Part shown: in pieces, positions 1 to 5,448 of the stretch | Numbering within the stretch: the stretch's first letter is position 1 | How the letters are laid out: each line of letters starts with the position of its first letter | Origin: Anaerolineae bacterium | Lineage (GTDB): Bacteria > Chloroflexota > Anaerolineae > Epilineales > JAHCIE01 | Length of the DNA stretch: 7,735 bases | Assembly: GCA_026129385.1 (NCBI GenBank) | Contig: JAHCIE010000148.1 | Location: 1-7,735 of the forward strand | Direction of reading: 5' to 3' | Program-made: the position numbers and the translations under genes | The notes under the pieces: model-generated | Told to the model about the DNA's origin: nothing | What the model saw: only the letters and a program-made list of their open reading frames with translations | Database searches by the model: none

Positions 1-1
1 C

Positions 2-1387
2 AAGGCGGGAGTCACCGCGATCTACACTCAGCACGCCGGCATCCGTGAAGACGAAGTGCTCCAACTGGCGGCGTCGGCTGAGGCGGGCCTGACCCATCCG
101 GTCGCCGAGGCAATTACGCGCCACGCGCGCGAGCAGGCGATGCCTCTCAAGGAATGTGAGACCTGGGAGTTCCGGGTGGGCCAGGGGGTGGCGGCCACCA
201 TCGACGGGCGCGAAATCTATGTGGGCAGTCATCGCATGATGAAGAACTTGGGGGTCGATACCGACTACATCAATGCGGCCTACCCTGAGATCGAGGCGAG
301 CGCAGCGTCCCAGGTGTTCGTGGCCGAGGGTTCCGAACTGCTGGGTGTCATCCTGTACAAGGACCCGGCTCGCCCCGAGAGTGTCGGCGTGATCGAGGCG
401 CTGCATGAGCTAGGAATTACGCCCTACATGTTGAGTGGCGACATTCGCTCGGTCGCCAACGCCATCGCCGCCGAACTGGGTATGAAACCCGAAAATGTCT
501 ACGCCGAGGCCTTCCCAGAGCGCAAGGTGGAGGTCGTCAAGGAACTCCAGGAGAGTGGCAAGACCATCGCCTTCGTTGGTGACGGCATCAATGATTCGGC
601 GGCTCTGGCCCACGCCAGTGTGTCCGTCTCGTTCGCGGGGGCGACGGACATGGCCCGCGAGACGGCCGATATTGTGCTCATGGACGACGACCTGTCGAGC
701 CTGATCCTGGCTATCCGCATTGCGAAGATGACCATGTCGGTGGTACAGCAGAACGCCGGCATTGTGGTCGGCCCCAACCTCTCGGCAATGGTGTGGGCGG
801 CCCTCATTGGCCTGAACCCCGTGGCGGCTGTGATCATCAACAACGGCTCCGCAATCGCCGCCGAGATGAATGGCTTCCGGCCGCTGATGGGTCCGCCAGG
901 CTGGGAGAAGCTTCGAGCCGAGCGCGAGGCGATGGCGGCCGTCCGAGCGGCCCGCGAGGAACCGGTCGCCCTCCTCCCCGCTAACGCCGAGAGCAGCGCG
1001 AAGACGGTCGATGCCGTCGCGCGGCCGACGTCGCCGACGCCCGAACCAGCGGCTACCACGGCAACCGGCGAACTTGCTGTGGCAGCGCGTGCCGACGGTG
1101 CAGGGGAAGCTCAGCCCATCGCGCAGCCAGAGGCCTTGGCCAGTGCGCCCACACGCCGACGCACGAAGAAGGTCAAGGAGACGGTCGCCGGCGACGGTGG
1201 CATCAAGGGCGATGCCCCGCCGCCGGCGGCCGAGGAGCCAGACACCCTCAAGCCTGTCGCCCGGCGCAAGGGCCGTGCACGACGCGCAGCCGACGCCGCG
1301 GATCAAACGGGCGTGGGGGACTCGCAGCCACTGCCTCACGATACGACGCAGCACTGGGCCGAGGATGAGGCCCTCGCGGCGGACTAG
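2..1387 (+). CDS. Heavy-metal P1B-type ATPase, C-terminal part (5' truncated by window edge)
   Basis: Cation-pumping ATPase of the inner membrane. The reading frame is open to the left edge, so the GTG at 56 is an internal valine, and the N-terminal metal domains, first membrane segments and DKTGT phosphorylation site lie outside. Visible are the HP nucleotide-binding dipeptide in GLTHPVAEAI (nt 95-100), the MLSGD form of the TGD motif (428-442), the hinge motif GDGIND (578-595), then the last two membrane helices (about 750-870) ending in NNGS...NGFRPL (NNGS at 839-850). The last helices lack the MxxSS of Cu+ pumps and the DxG of Zn2+ pumps. They look more like the CtpC-type group, often annotated as Mn or heavy-metal pumps. 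After the final helix comes an unusual Ala/Pro-rich tail of about 165 residues with Arg/Lys clusters, where the family normally ends. It is first in a run of co-directional transport genes. Family assignment is firm; the metal is unknown. Confidence 0.93.
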   Translation, partial: KAGVTAIYTQHAGIREDEVLQLAASAEAGLTHPVAEAITRHAREQAMPLKECETWEFRVGQGVAATIDGREIYVGSHRMMKNLGVDTDYINAAYPEIEASAASQVFVAEGSELLGVILYKDPARPESVGVIEALHELGITPYMLSGDIRSVANAIAAELGMKPENVYAEAFPERKVEVVKELQESGKTIAFVGDGINDSAALAHASVSVSFAGATDMARETADIVLMDDDLSSLILAIRIAKMTMSVVQQNAGIVVGPNLSAMVWAALIGLNPVAAVIINNGSAIAAEMNGFRPLMGPPGWEKLRAEREAMAAVRAAREEPVALLPANAESSAKTVDAVARPTSPTPEPAATTATGELAVAARADGAGEAQPIAQPEALASAPTRRRTKKVKETVAGDGGIKGDAPPPAAEEPDTLKPVARRKGRARRAADAADQTGVGDSQPLPHDTTQHWAEDEALAAD

Positions 1388-1405
1388 ACCACAGGGGTTA
1401 ACACG

Positions 1406-1705
1406 ATGTGCAACTACAACTTCAAGCTTCCAGTCGAGCCTGTGACCCTGTTCCAGATGTTCAGGCAGCAGATCGTTGACCATGGCGGTATGGTATCGGG
1501 TGAACTGCCGAGCGTCTCTGTGTCCGTGCCAACGCAGGTTGGGCGGGTGGAAGGGAAGTGCCAACTGCTCGACGACGCCATGGTGAACATCCAGATTACA
1601 AAGAAGCCCGACCTGGTAACGTGCAACATGGTGCGAGACAACCTTGTTGCCTACCTCACCGAGGCTGTCAAGGCCTATTCGGCGCAGACCACGACAGCTG
1701 CGTGA
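1406..1705 (+). CDS. Small conserved-looking hypothetical protein (99 aa)
   Basis: I do not firmly recognise this protein. It starts at an ATG preceded by AGGGG (1393-1397) with an 8-base spacer and lies 18 bases after the ATPase stop, so it is probably co-transcribed with it. The predicted pattern is an N-terminal helix (FQMFRQQIVDHGG), then strands (GELPSVSVSVP and GRVEGKCQLLDDAMVNIQI), then a C-terminal helix (NMVRDNLVAYLTEAVKAY). This compact alpha/beta layout is distantly like the small 'polyhydroxyalkanoic acid system' proteins (PHA_gran_rgn), which share the helix, G..G strand pair and helix order. That resemblance is weak and from memory. It has three cysteines (2, 52, 73), none in a CxxC pair, no signal peptide and no membrane segment, so it is probably cytosolic. 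Its place between the pump and an HMA2-like gene hints at an accessory role in the same system, which is inference. Confidence 0.75.
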   Translation: MCNYNFKLPVEPVTLFQMFRQQIVDHGGMVSGELPSVSVSVPTQVGRVEGKCQLLDDAMVNIQITKKPDLVTCNMVRDNLVAYLTEAVKAYSAQTTTAA

Positions 1706-1716
1706 CAGCACCCGAC

Positions 1717-1723
1717 AAGGAGG
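1717..1723 (+). promoter_or_regulatory. Strong Shine-Dalgarno site setting the start of the first HMA2-like gene
   Basis: AAGGAGG lies 7 bases before the ATG at 1731. The same frame is open upstream to 1644, but that stretch overlaps the previous gene. This near-perfect site therefore fixes the start at 1731. Confidence 0.85.
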
Positions 1724-1730
1724 CTTGGCA

Positions 1731-2411
1731 ATGAGTGAGACACAAGCGTCGGCGGATCAAGCGGCGGGCGCCGTTGAGCAAAGCTCACAGCAAACCCTCG
1801 CGGCTCTGGGCAAGGTGGCAAGCGCAGTTCCCGGTCGAACTCGGCTGCGTCTCAAGCCTGAGCTAAGAACGCCAGAGACAGCGGCGAAAGTCCAGGCCCA
1901 GTTAGCGAGCCACGAAGACGTGGACGAGGTGACGGTCAACCCCCGCACGGGCAGTGTCTTGATCACCCACGCCAAGCACCGCCGGGGTGAGGCGATCTTC
2001 CTCGAGGCCTGCCAGGAAGCCGAGTTGATTGGCGAGGCGGTCCTCGACTTGCCCGACGATTCGTCAGAAGCGGATGGCGGAGAGGCAGACAAGGACGAGG
2101 GCGACCGATTCGCGAAGCTCGACCAGCAGATGGCGGACCTTGTCTATAAGACCGACTACGCCGTCTGGAAGAAGACGGGGCTTCATTTCCGTGGCCAACT
2201 CCTGGCCGGCAGCATTGCAGGTCTCGGTGTTGTCCAGATTGCCCTGTTCGGCATCTCGCTAGAGATGCTGCCAGGTCCGCTGCTATTGTGGATCGCCTGG
2301 GATATCTACCACCGGGAAGCGAAAGAACCGCCGTTCGAGGAACGTTTCGCCGAAGAAGAGGCCGCCACGGCCGAGCCGCAAGGCGAGGCCAGTACAGCGG
2401 CGACGGCATAG
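1731..2411 (+). CDS. HMA2-like (Cys-less heavy-metal-associated fold) protein with C-terminal membrane hairpin
   Basis: A 226-residue protein with three parts. Residues about 28-102 form a ferredoxin-like HMA-type domain in which the metal-binding GMxCxxC loop is replaced by VPGRTRLRLKP (33-43), with the last strand in NPRTGSVLITHA (70-81). This is the signature I associate with HMA_2/HMA2 proteins found next to P-type ATPases. Residues about 108-128 are a very acidic linker. Residues 155-193 hold two closely spaced hydrophobic helices around MLPGP, followed by WDIYHREAKEPP and an acidic Ala/Glu-rich end, so it is probably anchored in the inner membrane with both ends in the cytosol. The only cysteine is C94, outside any CxxC, so thiol metal binding like that of a copper chaperone is unlikely. 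A docking or regulatory role at the ATPase is inferred. The gene follows the 99-aa gene by 25 bases and has the second HMA2-like copy at 4217 in the same run. Confidence 0.82.
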   Translation: MSETQASADQAAGAVEQSSQQTLAALGKVASAVPGRTRLRLKPELRTPETAAKVQAQLASHEDVDEVTVNPRTGSVLITHAKHRRGEAIFLEACQEAELIGEAVLDLPDDSSEADGGEADKDEGDRFAKLDQQMADLVYKTDYAVWKKTGLHFRGQLLAGSIAGLGVVQIALFGISLEMLPGPLLLWIAWDIYHREAKEPPFEERFAEEEAATAEPQGEASTAATA

Positions 2412-2422
2412 TAGCAGCCCCG

Positions 2423-3106
2423 ATGCAGGCGTTGCTCCACCGGCGGGTGCGGGCGCTGGTCTCGCTCCTTCTGATGGTCGTCGTACTGGCCCTCGCGCAG
2501 ATGCGGTTCGATCTGGATAGCGCTCTGCTCGTGGCGTGGGATGTGGGCGTGTTTCTCTGGTTGATGCTCACATTCGCGATGATGGCGCAGGCCAACGCCC
2601 AGGAAGCGTCGCTGCGCGCCCAGCGCGTGGAGCCTAACGCGCTCGGGGTGCTAATCGTGGTTGCCGCGGCGGCCATCGTCGGCTACTTCGGCTCGATCAT
2701 CCTGGCGTCCCGATCAGGTGGGCGGACTGAGCTTGAGCAGACCCTTCACTTCGCTGTGGGCGTCCTGGCTATCGTGGGGGGGTGGCTGCTTGTCCATACC
2801 CAGTTCGCCCTCTACTACGCTGAGCTGTACTACGATGAGATGCAGCCCGGCCGACCGAGGCAGGCCGAGGACGGCGCAGCGCTTGTCGCCTTTCGGAGGG
2901 GACTGGAGTTTCCCAATGCCGAGGTGGTCGACTACTGGGACTTCGTCTACTACGCCTATACGATCGCTATCTGCTATCAGACGTCCGACGTCACGGTCAC
3001 GACGCCCGGAATGCGGCGGGTAACCATCGTTCACGCCCTGATATCGTTCGTGTTCGTCACAGTGCTGATTGGTTTCGTGGTCAATGCACTGAATAACCTT
3101 CTGTAG
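2423..3106 (+). CDS. DUF1345 family integral membrane protein
   Basis: A 227-residue membrane protein of the DUF1345 family, whose biochemical function I do not know. Hydrophobic segments lie at about 11-27, 35-55, 72-95, 108-132, 172-186 and 200-221. Family hallmarks are HTQFALYYAELYY (125-137), LEFPNAEVVDYWDF (161-174), YTIAICYQTSDV (179-190) and HALISFVFVTVLIGFVVN (204-221). The short amphipathic segment ending in YQTSDV before the last helix looks like a pore loop or selectivity-filter region of two-helix ion channels. That is an impression, not proof. I chose the ATG at 2423, 11 bases after the previous stop. It has no good Shine-Dalgarno, so translational coupling to the upstream HMA2-like gene is likely. 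The frame is open to a GTG at 2288, but this would overlap the previous gene by over 100 bases and add an Arg/Gly-rich non-family segment. Length fits the family. Confidence 0.9.
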   Translation: MQALLHRRVRALVSLLLMVVVLALAQMRFDLDSALLVAWDVGVFLWLMLTFAMMAQANAQEASLRAQRVEPNALGVLIVVAAAAIVGYFGSIILASRSGGRTELEQTLHFAVGVLAIVGGWLLVHTQFALYYAELYYDEMQPGRPRQAEDGAALVAFRRGLEFPNAEVVDYWDFVYYAYTIAICYQTSDVTVTTPGMRRVTIVHALISFVFVTVLIGFVVNALNNLL

Positions 3107-3124
3107 TGGAATCAGGCATGAGTA

Positions 3125-3156
3125 TGCGGGGCGACTGTGGGCCATGCGACCCCGCA
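3125..3156 (+). other. Intergenic inverted repeat ahead of the CDF gene
   Basis: A perfect 7-base inverted repeat, TGCGGGG (3125-3131) and CCCCGCA (3150-3156), encloses an 18-base loop in the 73-base gap between the DUF1345 and CDF genes. There is no T-run after it, so it is not a typical intrinsic terminator. The alternative ATG at 3144 falls in the loop. It could tune translation or mRNA stability, or be a chance repeat in GC-rich DNA. Confidence 0.35.
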
Positions 3157-3168
3157 CGACACACTGGC

Positions 3169-3174
3169 AGGTGG
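3169..3174 (+). promoter_or_regulatory. Shine-Dalgarno-like site favouring the CDF start at 3180
   Basis: AGGTGG lies 5 bases before the ATG at 3180. The in-frame ATG at 3144 has no comparable site and would add 12 residues that do not look like the family, so 3180 is preferred. Confidence 0.6.
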
Positions 3175-3179
3175 ATGAC

Positions 3180-4145
3180 ATGCAACCATCGAACACACGG
3201 GCCATCTTCATCTCACTGGCGGGTAACATCGTCATCGCTGTGGCGAAGTTCGCCGCTGCTATCTTCACTGGCAGCGCGGCGATGGTGTCCGAGGCCGTTC
3301 ACGCGCTGGCTGATACGACCCATGAAATGCTGCTGCTGCTCGGGGTGCGACAGGCCGAGGCGTTGCCCGACGATCGCCATCCCTACGGCCAGGGCAAGGC
3401 TGTCTACTTCTGGGGGCTGATCGCGGTCATCGTCTTTGGGGTGGGGGGTATCATCGCCATCAATGATGGCTGGCAGCAACTGCGCCACCCCGAACCTGTC
3501 GAGTGGCCCGTGGTAGCGTGCGCCATTCTGGTCATATCGATGGTGATCAACGGTGGGGCGTTGCGGGAGGCCCTCCTCCAATTCATCCATACGAAGGGCG
3601 AGGTGAGTTTCTGGACGGCTTTCCGCACGACCAAGGACCCCTCGATGCGCATCTTGATTCTGCAGAATGCCCTCGACATCGTGGCGGAGGCCCTGGCGCT
3701 CGGGGGCATCACCCTGTTCTTCGTCACCGGGAATGCCTCCTTCGACGGGGCGGCGGGCATGATCATCGGCGTCACCCTGGTTGGGGCGGCCTTGTGGCAG
3801 GCCACGCAGATTCAGAGCCTATTGATCGGCTCCAGCGCCGATGAGCATGTCACCGAGGGGATTCGCGACCTGGTCAGGTCATATCCGGAGGTGGCCGACG
3901 TCGAGGAGATCGCGACTCTGCATATGGGACCCGAATGTGTCGTGGTCAACATGCGCCTGCGCTTCGCCGAAGGCGTGGACTTGCCCGCCATTGACTATGT
4001 CAGCCACTACTTGGAACGGGCGATCGAGCTGGCATACCCAACTGTCAAGTACGTGTATGTGAAGCCAGCCCGACAGGCGCTCGCCTTCGAGCCGCCGCTG
4101 CTTCTCCTGAGCCGCGCCTCCGCTATCGAGGACAAGGTTTCGTGA
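3180..4145 (+). CDS. Cation diffusion facilitator (CDF) family transporter, ZnT9/SLC30A9-like group
   Basis: Proton-coupled divalent cation transporter of the inner membrane, normally exporting Zn2+, Fe2+, Co2+ or Mn2+ from the cytosol. The protein is 321 residues. TM1 is about 11-29. TM2 has the site-A pair H41xxxD45 in SEAVHALADTTHEMLLLLG. The cytosolic loop carries RHPYGQGKAVYFW (66-78), the signature that points to the ZnT9-like branch. TM3 and TM4 are about 79-94 and 109-125. KDP (152-154) precedes TM5, TM6 is about 188-210, and the C-terminal cytosolic domain is about 222-297. In TM5, where classical CDFs have HxxxD and this branch often shows an ED pair, this protein has QNALD (162-166): D166 is present but the first ligand position is Gln. 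The metal is therefore uncertain. Start at 3180 is chosen for its Shine-Dalgarno and because TM1 follows at once; 3144 is a less likely alternative. Its stop overlaps a possible GTG start of the next gene. Confidence 0.92.
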   Translation: MQPSNTRAIFISLAGNIVIAVAKFAAAIFTGSAAMVSEAVHALADTTHEMLLLLGVRQAEALPDDRHPYGQGKAVYFWGLIAVIVFGVGGIIAINDGWQQLRHPEPVEWPVVACAILVISMVINGGALREALLQFIHTKGEVSFWTAFRTTKDPSMRILILQNALDIVAEALALGGITLFFVTGNASFDGAAGMIIGVTLVGAALWQATQIQSLLIGSSADEHVTEGIRDLVRSYPEVADVEEIATLHMGPECVVVNMRLRFAEGVDLPAIDYVSHYLERAIELAYPTVKYVYVKPARQALAFEPPLLLLSRASAIEDKVS

Positions 4146-4147
4146 TA

Positions 4148-4169
4148 ACCACACTCGTCGTGAGTGGGT
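4148..4169 (+). other. Small hairpin just after the CDF stop
   Basis: CACTC (4152-4156) pairs with GAGTG (4162-4166) around a 5-base loop, extended by ACC (4148-4150) with GGT (4167-4169) past one bulged A. It begins 3 bases after the CDF stop. No T-run follows, so it is not a classical terminator. It may protect the 3' end of a processed upstream message, or control the GTG at 4142. It may also be chance. Confidence 0.3.
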
Positions 4170-4202
4170 CCATGGTGTACGCGATATATAGCAAGAGCAG
4201 AC

Positions 4203-4208
4203 AAGGAG
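4203..4208 (+). promoter_or_regulatory. Strong Shine-Dalgarno site for the second HMA2-like gene
   Basis: AAGGAG sits 8 bases before the ATG at 4217. It is the main reason to prefer 4217 over the in-frame GTG at 4142, which has only AAGG at 4134-4137 with a tight spacer. Confidence 0.75.
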
Positions 4209-4216
4209 AGATTCAA

Positions 4217-4690
4217 ATGGCCGTCGACGCCAGCGCTGTTGAGGCGCAGTCCCCAGGCAGTGAGGTAATTACAAGCATCACCCAGCCGGCCGCCAAGACC
4301 GGACAGGCCGCCTATGGCAAGGTCGCCAGTGGCGTGCAGTGGTATATCGAGCAGTGGGAAGACCTGGTGCACGAGGCGCGAGCGGAGAGGACTCCTAGCG
4401 AAGAGGGGCTTACGGCCGATAGCCTGGTTGCCGGGCTGACTGACGCCAGGGTCGCCTGGGACATTCCCGGTCACCTGCGCCTGCGCCCTACGCCACTCAA
4501 GGGGCATAGCCGCCTGGCGGAGGAGACGGCGCAGGCCCTGGGCAGCATCCCCGGTGTCCAGCAGGTGGATATCAGTTCCCTCACCGGCAGTGTCCTGATC
4601 GCCTATGACACTGAGACGTTCCCGTCGCGGGAAGCCCTGCTAAGCGCCTTCAAGCCATCGCCAGAAACCCCTGCGGAGACACAGGGATAG
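4217..4690 (+). CDS. HMA2-like protein with DUF5132-like N-terminal segment
   Basis: A 157-residue protein from the ATG at 4217. Residues about 26-58 (TGQAAYGKVASGVQWYIEQW followed by EDLVHEARAE) are an amphipathic helix resembling the end of DUF5132 proteins, which occur beside HMA2 genes. Residues about 78-147 form an HMA-type domain. PGHLRLRP (84-91) stands where the CxxC loop would be, and SSLTGSVLIAYD (120-131) is the last strand, matching the PGRTRLRL and RTGSVLITH segments of the protein at 1731. It has no cysteine at all, so classical soft-metal binding is excluded. The role is probably protein docking or regulation of the P-type ATPase, which is inference. The same frame is open to a GTG at 4142 that overlaps the CDF stop. 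That start would add 25 residues beginning with a hydrophobic stretch (ITTLVVSGSMVYAIY), a plausible membrane anchor. I chose 4217 for its Shine-Dalgarno, but both starts may be used. Confidence 0.8.
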   Translation: MAVDASAVEAQSPGSEVITSITQPAAKTGQAAYGKVASGVQWYIEQWEDLVHEARAERTPSEEGLTADSLVAGLTDARVAWDIPGHLRLRPTPLKGHSRLAEETAQALGSIPGVQQVDISSLTGSVLIAYDTETFPSREALLSAFKPSPETPAETQG

Positions 4691-4732
4691 AGGTCGTTGG
4701 GCAACCCCCCGTATCGCCCTCAGGAGTGCTAA

Positions 4733-5425
4733 ATGGCCGTCCAGGCTCTCATTTTCGGCGCCCTTGTCCAGTCGATGCTGGTTGTCGCTGGTTTGATCGT
4801 CTATTGGTTCAACATCCCAACCCGCGTCGTTGGCTGGCTAGCCGGCTATGGCGCGGGCGCACTGATTGGCGCTATCAGCTTCACCCTTATCGAGCAGGCC
4901 GATAAGCTAGGCAGCACGGACATGGTGATCTGGATGATCATTGGCGCGTGTATCTTCATCGCGGGTGACATAGTCATCGAGAAGCGTTTTGGCGAATCCG
5001 CCGGGGCGTTGGGTATCGTGTTGGGATCCCTGGTCGATGGCGTGCCGGAGTCGATCATCTTCGGTATTCAGCTGGCCGTCGGCGGCGCGTTTAGCCCAGC
5101 CTTCGTGACGGCGGTGGTCATATCTAACATCCCACAGTCGTTGGCGCCGTCGGCCGATCTGGCAAAGGCGGGTTGGTCCAAGTGGCGAGTGGCTCGGATG
5201 TGGCTGGTCGTGGTGCTCGCCTGCGGTGTGACGTGCGCCCTCTTCTATGCCCTGGCCACCAACGTCCCGGCTCTCACCGGGGCGCGCGCCTCGGCCATCG
5301 CGGCCGGCGGCTTAATGGCCATGATTACCAGTTCGTTCATCCCCTTTGCCGATGAGCGCGGCGGTATCTGGACGGGCATCTTTACCATCCTCGGTGTTGC
5401 CGGGGCCTTTCTCCAGACGTACTAA
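4733..5425 (+). CDS. ZIP family cation permease, atypical histidine-free form
   Basis: A 230-residue, highly hydrophobic protein with about eight membrane helices, the size and layout of bacterial ZIP transporters. GAGALIGAISFTLIEQAD (40-57) matches the ZIP TM2 region. SLVDGVPESIIFG (99-111) sits where the TM4 metal motif HNxPEG belongs, and SNIPQSLAPSADL (131-143) where the TM5 HNxPEG-like motif belongs. AGGLMAMITSSFIPFADERGG (TM7) ends the family core. The usual ligands are changed: the first motif reads D-G-x-P-E, the second S-N-x-P-Q, and the protein has no histidine anywhere. I recall a ZIP subgroup with 'IDGIPES' and 'SNLPE' motifs, so this looks like a lineage variant and not decay. 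Substrate and direction are unknown; a hard cation is more plausible than Zn2+. The start is an ATG with AGGAG (4722-4726) 6 bases upstream. Confidence 0.85.
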   Translation: MAVQALIFGALVQSMLVVAGLIVYWFNIPTRVVGWLAGYGAGALIGAISFTLIEQADKLGSTDMVIWMIIGACIFIAGDIVIEKRFGESAGALGIVLGSLVDGVPESIIFGIQLAVGGAFSPAFVTAVVISNIPQSLAPSADLAKAGWSKWRVARMWLVVVLACGVTCALFYALATNVPALTGARASAIAAGGLMAMITSSFIPFADERGGIWTGIFTILGVAGAFLQTY

Positions 5426-5448
5426 GGCACTGGAAGGCAGGCCGTCGC

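Noticed and set aside
1011..1445. 144-codon + strand frame overlapping the ATPase tail, which could mean the tail is a frameshifted gene
   Set aside because: The product is Arg/Pro/Ser-rich low complexity typical of an off-frame read. The ATPase frame runs without stop from the conserved core to 1387 and ends just before a good ribosome site.
410..1711. 433-codon open frame on the - strand across the ATPase gene
   Set aside because: It is antisense to a clearly conserved P-type ATPase and the next gene, its product is Arg/His/Gly-rich with no family features, and long antisense frames are common in GC-rich genes.
2288..2422. Longer form of the DUF1345 gene starting at a GTG at 2288
   Set aside because: It would overlap the HMA2-like gene by over 100 bases with an Arg/Gly-rich stretch unlike the family. 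The ATG at 2423 places TM1 directly at the start.
1963..2676. 237-codon - strand frame under the HMA2-like and DUF1345 genes
   Set aside because: Arg/Ser/Pro-rich product without recognisable motifs, opposite two well supported genes.
3106..3420. 104-codon + strand frame with an ATG at 3118 and a CGPC motif, a possible small thiol protein before the CDF
   Set aside because: Most of it overlaps the CDF gene in another frame, the composition is off-frame-like and the CGPC is isolated. No thioredoxin fold context is visible.
4691..4732. Possible terminator or hairpin between the second HMA2-like gene and the ZIP gene
   Set aside because: Only 4-base pairings (GGGC with GCCC) and no T-run; not better than chance in GC-rich sequence.
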